Shown one piece after another: positions 24,554 to 38,300 of a DNA stretch of 64,000 bases (the first letter of the stretch is position 1; each line of letters opens with the position of its first letter). The stretch spans positions 24,856,436 to 24,920,435 of the forward strand of contig CM040762.1 in assembly GCA_022829145.1 (NCBI GenBank), read 5' to 3'. Under the pieces are notes generated by a model. That model had not been told where the DNA came from, did no database searches, and worked only from the letters and a program-made list of their open reading frames with translations. Source of the DNA: Albula goreensis (lineage: Eukaryota > Chordata > Actinopteri > Albuliformes > Albulidae). A program made the position numbers and the translations under genes.

Positions 24554-27500
24554 AAATCTGGAGAGTCTAATCCACCTCCCCACCATTGGACCAGGTGCGG
24601 AAATCTGAGAAGCCAAATAAAACCCGCATAGAAACAAAGGGTGGGGGGCATGCAGACTTTTCTTGCTGTGCTAACCACTAATGCTATATATATCACCTTT
24701 ATTATTTAACACCGTGCTGACCAACCAATTAAAAAAAAGAGCAATCCTGAAACTGACCTGAGGTCAGTATGCTGTTTTCTGTACAGTAATGTGATAGGGA
24801 TATGACTGTCCTGCTCACCGCTTCTGCGGACATTCCGGTACAGTCTGAGGTACAGTACAGACTGTACTGTTACGCAGGCTGCTGGAATGAATCCAACATT
24901 GCTGGGAGATGCCGTAATGCTATTGGCTGAACTGGGCCCAATCATTATTTTGGGTGGGAGGGGCTAAAACTTTTAATTGGTTCTATGAATCAGCGACTGA
25001 CTACTGAGTGTAGCTAAATCCATTTTTGGTGTCATGCCATCACTACTGACTATGGTCCCCTAGGGAGGAACTGGAACAAAATGAGTCAGCATCGTAAAAC
25101 CTTGGTTAAAACCCCAACTGTACTCGTCTGAATGCTCAATGTAGTGGTTAGGAGACTGAGATACTGATGTGCAGTCTGAAAAAGCATTTATAACAAGAGT
25201 TAACATTCGACATCTCAAGGACAAGATGTTGTCAAACATACACCCTTAAAAATTCACCCTCAGGTAAATACATCGCACCACTGCTGAGTACGCAGTCAAT
25301 CTCTCAATCACTGCCTTTCATTTGAGCTAACTTTGTTCTATTATTCTAACTTCCTTTGATCTCAATTTGCTGCAAGAAATCAAATTATGCGTACCAGAAT
25401 TATCTGTTAATCTGTCTTCAATTTTACATGGTCTTCTTTACATGAGACTTAATTTAAAAATACAGCTAAACTCAAGTGCCCACATTTACAAGCATAAATA
25501 AAATATTTACTGTGGCAAAAGAAACATGGAGGTTTTGTGGCAAGACTCTGTAATTACCCAACAGCACTGTGCAGATACATAAAATATTAACACTTCCCTA
25601 CAACACCCTCACAGCTGGCCTCCGACAGATGCTCTCAGGGCAAAATAAACTTGCAGAGACTGTGGAGCTCTGGGCTCTTTCTACTTCAGTGCTCCTACTG
25701 ACCCAGTGAAAGCACACCACATCACCCTCTCTCAGGAGCAGCGACAAGAGACTCTTACACTAACCCAGAAATACAAACACCCAAACAATACCAGCTGGAG
25801 AAGATCCTGTAGGAAACTGGATCAGACCGCAAGGCTTGGGGCTCGGAGTGAAACACAGGGAGAACGGACAAGCCTGCACTCGCAAGACGACCTACCGAAA
25901 AGGAAGCTGACATTACGGAGTCCTGGAATTCACAGGTCAGGGAGCAGAGACGCTGAAGTGAACCTGTACTGTGCAAATCTCAGCTGTGCTGTTTACAAGT
26001 AGAATCATTGTGGTCCAAATTGATCAAATTTTGACGACCTTAGTTGTACATTCACAATACAATACGATAAGCTCTTATTTAGCGACCTTCATACGAACAT
26101 CGCAAGACGCTTTACATGAAAATGAAATAAATATAATAAGACGCAATAAAATGAAATAAACAGCCTCATATTTCTCCTCTGTTTGTCTTTGTTGTGTGTT
26201 ATGGCCTGACCCTAGACCCGGTTGTAACACAAATAAAATGAAATTCTAATTTTTGTTAAACACACTAATTTTTAAATTGGCTAATTTGTGGCAAGTCCTT
26301 TTTTGGCAAAGTTACTCCTGCAGCATTAAAGTGTGCAGTACATGAACGAATTGTTCTTTCAGACCAACTCTTTTTAAAAAGTTGTTTGAATCGATTTACA
26401 AACACAGGTCAGACTTTTGTCTGATTATGTGGCTACACACACATTGGGAGTGGCTTAAATTACTGACATTTACAGATGAATGAAAACAACATTACAATAC
26501 AATTTGAAGAATTGTAATACTTGGATCGAAGCCATTTCTAGCATAATTGTCTTATTTTGACAAAAACTACTGTCATTTTAGAGCTACCACCCACCTTTAT
26601 TATCAAAGGAGATTTGCAGTCTGTTTAATACAGAATACAGCAGCTGACCTGAGAATATATTTCAGGTACTTTCAAGGTATAATAAATGCCTAAAGATTGA
26701 ATGGCTATTTTTCCCCATCACCACTCACATTTAAGGATAGCATTCATTTGCATGCACAGTCGGTTAAACCTCCTTTTAAACCAATTTTTCTATTCAAACC
26801 AATACTTTGGATTGACAGCTCAGACAAACATACTGTCTTCTCTGCGACAGCGTGCTGCTAACCACGCTTCCTTTTTCCCACCAGTCAACTAGCTTACTCT
26901 TTGGCCAGAGCAGCAGGGAGACTACTTTTCCCGCACAACTGGCATAAGCAAGTGTCTGACTGGCTTAAGTGCTCACTTTGCAGTGAAGCAGTAATAATCC
27001 TACTGACCAACGCAATATGGTTAAATGAAAATGTTTGAAACAATAATAACATTGGCGATGGTATTGGAAAATATCTTCCGGAATTTTAAATACCAATACT
27101 TCTGCCCATCTTTGAAAGTTGTCAAGTAACTTCATGGATCCGCATGGCGCCGTCGTTATACACTGTTTTAACACGATATAAAATTTTGCAGGGTTAGTTA
27201 ATGTGGCTCCCAGTCAAAGAACACACCCTTCAGTGCTGCTCTTTGGACGAAGCTGCCATATTAATTTTAAAAAATGTATTTAATCTTTACTTAACCAGAC
27301 AAGTTAACCGAGAGACCAGTTATCATTTGCAAAAAAGATCAATGAACTGGGATATCAAAAGTGCGAAGAACTGAAAGGGATTAGGAGAATAATTGATTTG
27401 GTGGTGTAGCGCAGAGACGCTTTTTTGTGTGTCAACAGTGCTCTTGGTATCTTTGATGATAACGGTGAGTACGGACCTCGGCTTCACGCCTTTTGTGAGG

Positions 27501-30500
27501 GACGGATCTCACTTCACGCACGCACCAGATGTGTTACCTCACAAGGACTCGGGACTCTCTTACCCAGGGTGTTGATCATGCAGATGCCGCACATGTCGAG
27601 GGTGAGCAGGGTGTGGTAGACCGGCTCGCCGCCCTCGTGGTTCATGAAGAGGTGATACAGCACGGAGCCCAGCTGCGGGGACAGGCAGGCCAGGAAGTGG
27701 ACCACGCCCAGCCACGTGACGCTGATCTGAGACCAGGGTATGTTGAGCGGGAGCAGGACCAGGAAGCAGAGGAGCGGGATGCCTATGTGAGAGGGTCAGA
27801 ACAGAACATCAACTCAACTACTCTCAGCTCTGGAGACTTCAGTCATAGCATGGGATACAGTTTATACTGGCCAGAATCTATATAGTTTAATCAAAGTTTT
27901 AAATTGATGCTTATTGCTTGGCGGTGGGGTGGGGACAACAACTTTTTCCACTGACACCAAGGGTAAGGCCTACACTGAAAAAAAAACTACAAATTATGCA
28001 ATAATATTCAATAACCTACAATACTCTTCAATAACTTACTTTGTATACAGCCTGGATCCTGTTCTGGTTGCTTGTCTCGCTCTAACTTGTCCTCACTCCC
28101 TCTCACAGCGTACTGATCCCCGTCATCCTCCCTACTCTGTCTCTGACGCTGTCACTGCAAGTGGTAGCTATACCTGCCACATCACAGAGTGAGTTGTTTG
28201 CTGAGTAAAACGCTTTGCAAGGCTTTCGGGACTTTCAAAAACAATCCACAAACGTAACAATATTCGTAAGGATGGCAATGAGCTTCTGTGTCAACGTAAT
28301 TCTTTCTAGCACTAACAGCACTAGTTTACCATCTTTAAAATTGTTTTCAAATATGGCCAATACAAAGCCCTTGGCATCAGATGTCACTCAGACATGGAAT
28401 GCAAAACTGTCATTGAGCTTGTAGTGACATGTTTGATACAGGCTTAGTACAAAACTCTCCTCCAACAAACCCAACATACAACCTGCTGCCCTAGATGATC
28501 ATGGAAGAGAGGTACAAACCCTAATGATTTTTCTTTAAGTGTGGAACTATGCACGCTTCAACCGCTATAGAAAGCACAATGAAGGTAATGTTATGCAAGT
28601 CAATATGGAATGCAATCACAAAAGAAAAATAAACCTTTGAAGGCCAAAGGAAAAATATAATGTTGAAAATTATGTAAATTGTCTGACTTAATATCTTGTT
28701 TGAAAGAATGAATACCTTATCTGAACTGCCTAATTTTATTGTTTTTTTTTAGCTACTCACTTATCTCCATGTCAATATGACGCTTTCTCTGTTAGTGAAA
28801 TGGAGGTCACTGAATGACCCTGAATTACCCCAAATGAAAACGGTACTTCAAATATAAGGCATATACAATGGTTAAGAATCATCCAGTCATGATGGACATG
28901 AAATCTGTGTGTATGAAAGCCATGACAACGTGTAATCAAAACTATAAATAAAAAAAAACATTGTTTTTTTGATTATTCAAAAATAGACATAAAATTGAAT
29001 ATAGCTGTGGGAGAGCATTACTGTACTTATGAACAATGTATCAACTAATATCATGCAGAAAAAAATTTAATTTCAACTGAAATTCTGCTATGAATAGGCA
29101 AATAAATAAATACACTTCAATTACACTATGAAAAACCAGACCTTTTTAAGGTGTACATGCAGGTGTCCCAAATATAGCTGGCATCTCTTTTTCTCACATC
29201 CTGGGTCACCTTTACAGCACAGATGGTGTACTGTACTGCTATCCACTATTTCTGTAGTATAAAATAATGCAGCACCTTGCTCTTACTCATACTATGTTTT
29301 TCTACCCTCGCGTAAGACATCATGCGGAATAAAAATAGTCATAAATACTAGCTTCGGTGGTCAGCGTGCAAGCAGCAGGCCTAGTTGTTCGAGAACACCT
29401 TGCAAGTGAAAGTATCATTAGTTCAAACGGCCGTGATTGTGATGTAAACGTAATGCATAGTTTTACAGTGAATGGGAGTAATGTTGCTCTGTACTCTGCA
29501 AAATATACAAGATTTTTCACAGCAGTAGTGAAGGGCACAAAGAATGAAACAGCAAGCAAATGATGAAGGGAGATGAAACAGATGGGAAGGGAAGTTGGGA
29601 AAACTTAGGAGAGCAAATAGAAGCAAAAGAGGGACGGAGCCTCTCAGCTGAGAGAGGCGCACTGGAGGGAATTGAGGGGGAGGAGGAGGAAGAAAACGAA
29701 GAGAAAACGACAGAGTACAAGGTGGCGCACAATGTGACAGCGTGTTTCTGGTACTAACGTAGCAGGGGAACGTGGTGGGTGAAGTTTAGAAGACTAAGTG
29801 AGAGTCTCAAAACAAAGACGTGGCACGCGGTGATGCTACAGTTTCAGAGGCGAAATGGGGAAAGCCGGAAAACGGTATGAGCTGGACCGACCGCAAACAG
29901 TACCACAGCGGAGTAGCTCAAAGAGTAAAGGCCAAGATGTGAATGTGGATTCTTTGCTTACTTAAAAGCACATGTCAGATCAACACATCATGAGGGAGAA
30001 ATACATCACAGAGAGTATAATTGGGTTCCTAGATGCTGTTGAAAGTAGAAGGGGGGAATCTCCGTCTTTGATCACTGTACAGATCACAGACTTTGTTCGG
30101 CAAACCGTTCTGCAAAACCGCAAACGGGGGGCTGGAAAACATGCAAGAAGACGGGTCGAAAAATGAGCAGGGAGATATTCTATTACAGAGAAGCGTTCAC
30201 GTAATGCAACAATCGCAGAAGTTTATTTTGCTCATCGTTGTGTTGCCTAATCAGCATGGTGATACATAAGCGAAAGAGACTACGGGAAAACAGAGACTAC
30301 GTTTGAATACCACGAACACAATGCAGTGCTGTTCTCGCCAGAAACCCACACTGATCATTTGAATACAGCTCACTGGATTCATGAATGGAAGAGGCAGATT
30401 TTTCTAAGCCACTGCACTAATGTTAGTGCTGGTGTTTCGGTTTTATTTTCTCAAGAATCCTGGCAGTTCTAGGAATCTCAAGCACAGAGTGAGTCTCGTG

Positions 30501-33500
30501 AAATTTCAGTAACTTGGAAAGACTTCAATAACACTGAAAATGACTGAAATTACTGAAAGGTTGAAAGGAACACTCAGCACCACATCCAAAATCTGTTGAA
30601 TTACGTCTGTTCTGAGAGCTTCGATGTACTTGGGCAAAAGTCAATGCAAGGAGAGAAAGTTTATTCGCTCAAAACATCGCTTTTATATATTCACCATGTG
30701 GTTTCTCAGATCACAGCCTGGTGACGTAATTTTATACCATCCTTAAAATCATGCTCAACTCAGCGTGTGCAAACTTCTGAAGAAGTGTCCACTTCTATCA
30801 TTGTTTCGGTATTTTTTGGAACAGGTGGAGGGAAAAGACAGGGAGATTCACTTCTTTGAGACAATAGTGGGATAGAGGGAAAACTAATATTGTGTGTCAA
30901 CAATTTATATTCTGTGTTAACAACACACTAAAAAGAATACAAACACCATAGTAGTAGCAGTAAAGGAGCTTGAAGAACAGGTATTACATCTTTAACAAAC
31001 TCTTACAGCTAAAGGCATTTTATTTGAGTCAATATAAGGTACAGACTAATGTACATGTCACTAAAAAAAGGTACATAAAGCACGGTACATGGTACACTGG
31101 TTGAAGCAAAGTGTACTGCTGTTTTTTTTTTTGGGGGTGAAGGGTTTGATTGAGGTTGGCAGCAAGATCACAGCTTTCAGACTGCAGTCATTACAGAGCA
31201 ATCGATCCTGAGCCTGTCAGTCAGGAGGAACAGGAGGTGGAAGTGTGTGGAAGGGTAGCTGACATGCAAAGTGTGTGACCTACCCTTCCACGTGTGTTAC
31301 TAAATGACCTCCTCAAAAGTTGAACTGTCAGATCAGATTCTGAAATTACCTTTCATTTTAAACTTTTATTACTCACAATTTTACAAAAAAAAAAAGAAAA
31401 ATTCATTGCCATAAATGAGAGGTAACCTCTGAAAATGTCCTAGTATGCGATGATTTGAAATGACAGAGGACAAAATAAACTTCGGCATGAGCTAACTGAA
31501 GTTGGCAAGATGTGGAGCAGATAGACTGGTGACTACTCAACGGTCTTGCTAGCAGATTGCAGTTATGACAGCTGAAGAGATCTGGTGTTTCAATGCATCA
31601 ATGTTTTTGTTGTATTAAAACCCAACAGTTTTTTTAACGGTCAAATGTGGCGTGTTTTGCAGTGACACACTTTAAATTGCAGTTGTATCCAGTTGAGGAC
31701 ATGCTATTTCTTAAACCAACAGAGAAAAGGTTTTTATTTATTGTACCCATTTTACAAGTGTTTTCTCTGCACTTTTTTTCATCCTTTACTTTGCACAAGA
31801 TCAAGACTGCTTCTTGTTTACCAGACAGAATCTATTAAAATTAATGTTATTCAGTACAAAAACTTCAGTCTTGTAACATTTTGGTTTTAGTCTTGTAACT
31901 GTAATTGAAAAAATGTTAGAAATGTAAGTTCGGGTGATAAAAAGTTTAATGACACAAAACAAAAACTGTAGGCTAACACTTTGGCTGAGGTTATCATTCC
32001 ATGAATCTTCAATCCAGGCACATTCCTAGTGTGATCAACCATATTGTCTTCAAATAAATCAGGAAGACAATGATGGAAATTTGTCAGTTATTTGAATCCT
32101 GGCTACTTTTACCTAATTCATATCTGCTCTACCTCTTAATCCATCATCTGTCCAATACATCTCTCTAAACCCAAATTATGGATTATGACCAACTGCACAG
32201 AGTATCCTTCATACTGCTTCCCTGAGTATCTTCGGGGAGACAAAGACAATATCATCCTATATCAAGTCACATGTGTCAAAATTCAAGTAGTTATATTCCC
32301 CAACTGTCCACTTTGTTGTACAAGTAGCTCAACTTGCGTCAAAGCCAAATGCCATATATGGTACAAATCATCTTTTGTTTATGCTGATAATGGACCCTAG
32401 TGTCCTGTTTTGTTCTAGCCACCAAAATGTCAGTTTGCACCTACTGTAGTAAGATACGTATATTTTGTCAAGCTGACCTCCACATGTCACAGCAGTGTTA
32501 TTTTTCATGTAGATAAAAGTCGTGTATATGAAAATGCATATGTGAGTACTGAGTTCTTTGCTCCTTGAATTCTTTGGAATTAAGAGCGCTGCACCTGCAA
32601 TTGCAAATAAAGGCATCATTATTAAGCGCTCGAACTGAAGAGCGGTCTTTTCGCATTATAAAAGCAACACATCAGAATTAGGAGTAATAGTAAGTAATAC
32701 ACCAAATTTTGAAAAGTCAAGCAATGCTATTAAAGGTCTGCAGAAGAAATTTTCACTAGCTAATTAAATGGCTATGCAAATTATCAAGTTTGCTAGTCAA
32801 AATCACAATAGCAGGCTAAAGCCAGAACATTTATGTTTAAATGGTACTTAAATCCATAAAGTTTTTTTTTCCTGGTGTTCTATTGTTACTGCTATGACAC
32901 AAGACAGGTTTGATGTACAAGTTAGCCTGTGGTGGCTAAACATGTGGTATTTTTAGTTTGGTTGGTTTTTGACTCAGTTTAGGTAGCTTGTTAACCAACT
33001 GCATATCGAAAGTGGGAATGTTAGCCTAGTTAATGAACTTGGGATTCCTGAGATTGTTAATTCTGTGAGGTCATTTTTTTTTTATCAGAGACTGTGTTTT
33101 AGCTAATTCCAACAGCTTCCATAAAGAGGCTGCTCAAACCAAAACGGTGAACTACAAACTAGGGCTGGAGGTGTTTAAATGAGTACATTTTTAAACAGGC
33201 AACAGTCCTCTACAGGTTTACAAAATACTGATTTCATAAAAATTACCCAAGCATATATTTAATGTCTTAACTAACAAATACCTTGCAAATTCAACCTAAA
33301 CCACAGGTGGTGAAATCACTCTGTAACCCTCCCTGAGTGGTTGGAAATTGGCTAATTTCTTTTGCAAATCAGGGTCAGGTAGGTCTGGATAGCAAGCACT
33401 GTAAAGCAGCCGAGCAGTGAATAGGTAACTTGGCAACCTAAGCAAAATGTCAAATTGAAAACAGAACTTGGTTATCATTAAATAAGTAAAAAAATCTCTC

Positions 33501-34684
33501 TCCTCAGGGTGTTTAACAAAACTCTGTATGTTTATTAAAAAAAAAAAAAAACACATTCATTTCAATCATTGTGTAGTTTGCTCCCACATGTATGGATTAT
33601 ATAAAAGAAAGTCTGAAGACTTAGGTGGTGTTGAAATATTAATACTTGAAATATTAGTTCTGTAGCATAAGTGGAGATATGGAGATAAGTGATTTGTCAT
33701 TACAATATATTCTTCTGTGTTCTTACAAAAACAGATATTCAACTTAATTAGGTTGAGTGCTATTCCACACTAAAAACTAAGACTTCATGTCTCCTAATAA
33801 TGACAAGTTTACTGTTTATTCTTTCTACCATCACAGCCAAGCATAAAATGTGTTAATTACCTTATAATGTATTGTTATTATTTGAAATTTTGCTTAAACA
33901 ATTAAATGTTAATACTCTGTTTAGTTTAATTTTACATTTATCAAATTAAACTAAATTTACATTCCTTCTACACATGATATAATCCCTTTACGTCTGGCTA
34001 AAAAAAAATAATATCTAAATATAGGGTCATTCCACCTCAGATCACCTAAGGAGAGACGGTTATGAAAAAACCCAAAACAGATCTTTGTGATACTTCGCTG
34101 GGTGATACAGGTTATTTAAAAGCTCTATTTGAGCAAAGAGGCTATCGACGACGAGAATTGGACCAGATTTGCTTAAATGTTGTTCAGGCCTCCAGTGCAC
34201 TGGTTCATTCTTACACCAAAGATTATCTACAACACCTGAAATATTATAGTCTTATAAATAAAATTGTACAAAAGTTGTTAATTACACTTGGTTACAAAGT
34301 ACAGAAGTGTTGCAGACACAACAGCAAACAGCACACTGTCTGAGTTGAAGACATACCATGTATTGTATTGCAAAAGCAGGTGTGCATAATAGCAGCTTCT
34401 CTTCAGATAGGCTAAAAAAAATGAATGTGCCACTTGCCTTCACTTGTATTGGCTCAGCCAATAAGGGAATAATATGAAAATAAGAACATGACAAAATGTT
34501 TCAACTTTTGATATTCTGAGCATTCTATAATTCACTTAAAATTTGTGGAAATATTCAAGTAAATTACAGTAGAACTTTGGTAGTCTAAATCTCTCAAAAG
34601 GTATTTCAGATCAACTGAAAGCTATTAATAGTTCATTGTCAAAGAAATTTTAGAGGGATAATAGTGCGAATCAAGAGAGGATCA

Positions 34685-34715
<31 letters not shown>

Positions 34716-36087
34716 GCAGGAGTCGACTAGCCAGCAGCTTCTGGTGCATGCAGCAGTGGGCAGGTGCCTTTTTGATTAAGTTTATCCTCAAAGAGTGCAA
34801 ATTATGGCAGAAGAAAAATGAAAAGTATGTCTTGTTTCAGTTACTGCTCTCCTTTTAACATTGATGGTGACAAGGAATTACTAGGAATCTTGATATTTAG
34901 CATGTAGTCTTGCGCTTAATTAGCATCATTTTATCTTCTTTTTAACCGTCTAGCCATTTAAGCCCCAGCAATAAGTAGCCTCATACAACAGACTTGAACA
35001 ACAATCTGCGGGTGAATCAGCTTCTACTATCCAGGCTGTTAATTTACCCAGATAGTATAATTTAGAAATGTTGCAAAGAGATGTCCTCTCAGCGCAATCA
35101 TGTTTGCATTTTTCCTCTACGTAAAATGTGATAGCATTTCAGTTCAATGGTCATCCGTTTACATCAGTGTTTGAAGTTAATACCGAATAATTAGAATGAT
35201 CAACGTGTATGTATGCAATGCACTTTTTCCTTTTTAATCTTGTAATTGTAACTGTTCTTTGAGCACTGCAGGGAAACACACTTCCATGTAACCGGACAAT
35301 AAAAGCTGCAATCTTATACATTTTATTGCAGAATGATACTTCCATTTTTACCCGGACGGGTCAAAGGTCTAGATTACGGAGTTCCTGATTAGGGAGATCC
35401 TGTTGTAAATATGAAACATTTCAATTACCTCTGGGTTAAGCAATGACCCTTCCATTTGAACAGGCGTTTTCAATTCTGCATACTTTTTAAAATTTACTCA
35501 CAGATGGCAGCTAAAATGTCACAACCACGACTATGCAAATTGGTGATGGTACCACTGCACACCTGCTGGCTGCTACCTTTCACCGCTCTAGCCACAGGCA
35601 TAGAATAGCAAGCCCTTTATGTGCCGTCTAACACCGGTGTAAATGAATGCACATACGGAAGAACTTCACTAAGGACTGGGTGTGTAGTGTAAGGTCACAA
35701 AAAAAATATGATAATTAACGTAGATAACAACACTATAATATAGCAGTTAGCAATAGACCTATAACGTGTGAGCAAGCATTTCAGATTTGTTAACGACATA
35801 AGTAACTCTGGAGATAAATAAGGATAAGGTCAAATTTCTATACATTGAAAGAGCTTCAAGCAAGCCACAAAAAATGCAAATTTAAAAATTTTAAAATTTG
35901 TTTGATCATTTTTGTACTTACCATGTGTGTAAATGTTTCCCAACTCGTTGTGCAGGTAGAATAAGCTTCTAATACAGTCCTGCACTGAAGATATGGGTCG
36001 GTAGCCGGTCAGGACATATTTGTTGAACTGAAGATGAGGAGGTGAATTCGCCCAGTCCAATAGCCTGGGCCCATTTAAAAATGCCAT
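21748..36087 (-). CDS. paqr4: Progestin and adipoQ receptor 4 (PAQR4), three exons
   Basis: Seven-transmembrane PAQR-family protein of the Golgi and other endomembranes. PAQR4 is linked to ceramide metabolism in mammals. Coding exons in transcript order: 36087-35922, 27782-27564, 22181-21748. GT-AG borders with phase-1 junctions give 272 residues (human PAQR4 273). Exon 1 carries the family-specific start MAFLNGPRLLDWANSPPHLQ and YLHNELGNIYTHG. Exon 2 carries SVLYHLFMNHEGG, with the conserved Ser/His region, and LTLDMCGICMINTLG. Exon 3 ends with DYWCNSHQIMH, whose two histidines plus the exon-2 histidine are the expected metal-binding set. The ATG at 36087 matches the known PAQR4 N-terminus; an upstream in-frame TTG is not needed. 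Teleosts can have a and b copies, which cannot be told apart here. Intron 2 contains a dispersed element at 22258-22460. Confidence 0.96.
22258..22460. mobile_element. Dispersed non-autonomous element, copy 1 (in paqr4 intron 2)
   Basis: Shares an ordered set of words with 45030-45215 and 55585-55770: GGTTTCATTGAGTCAAA, then a GACTCAATGA-type word, GGACCAATGA, GAGAGAAAA, TTTTTGATTG, AGTGACTGACAG-type and a purine-rich end. It begins about 75 bp into intron 2 from paqr4 exon 3. No coding capacity is seen. It may be a MITE or SINE, class unknown. Confidence 0.6.
24318..24620. repeat. Dispersed repeat split by a (CA)n microsatellite
   Basis: CATCCATCCATTCATCTATACC, AGGGTCACAGGAGGACTGGAGCC, TATTCCAGCATTCATTGG and AGGGCCCAACACACAG follow the order of a very common fish repeat (GGGTC..GGAGCCTATCCCAGC..GGGC). 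After the (CA)n the text resumes with GGAAATCTGGAGAGTCTAA. The microsatellite probably expanded inside the repeat. It lies in paqr4 intron 2. Confidence 0.65.
24461..24551. repeat. (AC)45 microsatellite
   Basis: An uninterrupted AC run of about 91 bp within paqr4 intron 2, nested in the dispersed repeat described at 24318-24620. Confidence 0.97.
24890..25025. repeat. Possible diverged copy of the paqr4/prf1 intronic element
   Basis: TTAATTGGTTCTATGAATC, AGCGACTGACTACTGAGTG and TAGCTAAATCC resemble the 3' half of the elements at 22258, 45030 and 55585. The left half is not clearly recognisable. Confidence 0.35.
27783..35921 (-). other. paqr4 intron 1 (8.1 kb)
   Basis: I see no coding exon. 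The segment is AT-rich. It includes an A26 run at 34687-34712, purine-rich sequence at 29570-29730 whose charged open frame I do not accept as a gene, and a possible MITE start at 34023 (AGGGTCATTCCACCTCAGATC), a wording seen in other fish repeats. Little else can be resolved by eye. Confidence 0.6.
34687..34712. repeat. A26 homopolymer
   Basis: A run of 26 A in paqr4 intron 1. The preceding sequence is not recognisable as a known retroposon body. Confidence 0.85.
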
Positions 36088-38300
36088 AGCAATCAAATAT
36101 TAGAAGAAACACTGCTAAAACAGTTCTAAACTGTAGCAAGCTACATTCAGCTAGCGACCACACATTGCTGCGAAAGTCTAAATTAAAACCGCCTCAATCG
36201 ATGCCGGTCGGGGGAGTGCTTGTTGTGAACGGAGTTGACAGCTCAGCTACATCGTTAGTTATTTGGCTGCTAAGCCAACAATCCAAGAAATGTAGTCTTT
36301 CTGGTAAACACACGACAAGTTAGGTAGTTTTGTCAGCCCACGTTTTCTTCTTCAAAACTGTCATCCACATGGATTTACAAAGAACAAGTCAATCACATCC
36401 ATTTTGGGTGTCCTAAATATGTAACATTGGCTTCATATATTAATATGTAATCTACATATGCCCCAGGGGCAATTTTTTTTCTTCCTGGTATCGCTTAAGT
36501 CAATGAACCAGCCTGCTCGGTGTTTCAGCATTCAGTGGATGAGTCCCAGGACTTAATTCCCTGTACAGGAATTTTTATCTCAGTGCACTTGCAGTGTAAT
36601 GTTTTTCTTGCCGAAAAAACGCAATAAATTGTCCCGCCAACCGAAATTTAACTTCTGGGTGTAGCAGTGTAAAAACGAGAGCTCGAACTTCCTTGAATTT
36701 CTCGGAGAACACCTCCCAGGTTGTGCATCACAGCTTGGGTCGACTTGTTCGACTCTCTCAAAAAAGAAAAAGTGCATCATGCCGTCTTCTCTCCATCAGT
36801 GATAGAATCGGTAGTAAGCTTTCTCGCCTGCATGGGAGTAAGCTGCGAGAAAAACTGACCATTTTCGCCAACTGTCATACTACCAAGGTCGAGACTTCCG
36901 TGTAGATGTGATATACCGATAAGTTAGCTAGCATACCTCTACAGCTTTATTCTATGGCTGAGGTTCGTTTTAAAAGCTGGCTAGTTAGCAAGCCAATTGC
37001 CTTAGGATGCCTATGATGAACCAGTTAATATATTGTACTTATTTCATTAAACTCCTTGTCGGTGTTGACTGTTATGAGTGAAAAATTAACTCATGACAGC
37101 TAGCATGGATCTTGCTGCCTTACACCAAATTAGCGATTTACCCCGCTACTGATATGTTACAGAACTGAATCGCTAGCTAGCTAGTTTCAACGATGAACGA
37201 TGTACTATCTATCTCGTAATATTCATAAGCTAACAAACGTCAGCTGGCGTTATTTCAGCTATCAAGATATCCATAAGCTAGCTAACACAAAGAGTTCAAT
37301 TTAGCCAATCGATCACTTACTTAATGATCTTTCGTTCACTGGCCATCCACAGCTAAATGCTACTCTAGCTCAGTTAGCCAACATCCCAATAGGCTGGACC
37401 AGGTGCAGCCTGCTAGACAATGAACCAGCTAGCTTGCTAACAATCTGGCCAGCTACCTTGCGTGTCCTGTAGCTAGCTATACCTAGCCAGCTAACGTTAG
37501 TTGGCTAAACAGCCAGAAGGAAACTTGACAGAATATGAACACAGAAAGTAAGGCTACAGCTCTAAATTTTAGCTAGCCAGCTAACAATACGCCGACCGTG
37601 ACATTTTTCAGTGACCATAGTAACGCGGCATCCTAACCGGGGAAATTCCTTCCTCCCTAGGATGGCTAGCTGGCTAGCTTAGCTTCAGTTAATGTCACAA
37701 AAACGTTTGCTTCAGCAACAGTAACCTAAGACAGTATTATGGAAGAAAATCTGCCGGTGTTCTGGCGAATAATAGCTATGATATTGTCATAATACCTCAA
37801 ACGCTCTTGAAACCATGTCCCATTAGCTAACTGAAAATAAATCCGTGCCTCTGCGTGTCACCGGTGGTAGCAGTTGACTGTATGGAGATGAGCCAATTCG
37901 AGTCTCACTGCATGGTCGTTTCAACGATAGCCGTGATTTGCACCTGGAGATATTCAGAGAATAAATGTGTACGTTTTTTTTCTTCTGTTAGCTAGACAGC
38001 TAACGCTATACATCGGATAGCTCCAAAGTCTCCTCTTCTCCCTCCTCCATTCCCCACTGGTTTATATCTTGAATCATCGACCGGTTTCCGTCGACACCGG
38101 TAGCTCGAAGCTCTATCACTGGCCTCAACTGACTCACTTCGGCTAATGTCCCGAATCGAGTCACGGCGCTTTAATCCAGGCAGTGGAGTAATGTTACAAT
38201 CAAGGGAGGGCAGAGGGAGTAGTGGAGTGGGGTTGTGCGAGGATGAACTCATGTACGGCGACGAATGTGACTGGAAGAACATGGCTAGCTATATTTTGAG
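36088..38300. promoter_or_regulatory. paqr4 upstream region, GCTAG-rich
   Basis: The sequence upstream of the paqr4 ATG, presumably containing its 5'-UTR and promoter. Between about 36900 and 38000 the words GCTAGC, AGCTAGCTAG, GCCAGCTAAC and AACGTTAG recur many times, far above chance. CpG is also more frequent here (for example 38080-38160) than in the surrounding desert. No gene on the + strand could be confirmed, although a divergent transcript is possible. Confidence 0.45.

Noticed and set aside
25706..26002. 98-codon plus-strand open frame
   Set aside because: Low-information composition, no domain, inside paqr4 intron 2, followed by repeat-like sequence.
29560..29757. Glu-rich plus-strand open frame
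   Set aside because: Purine-rich low-complexity sequence in paqr4 intron 1 without splice or domain support.
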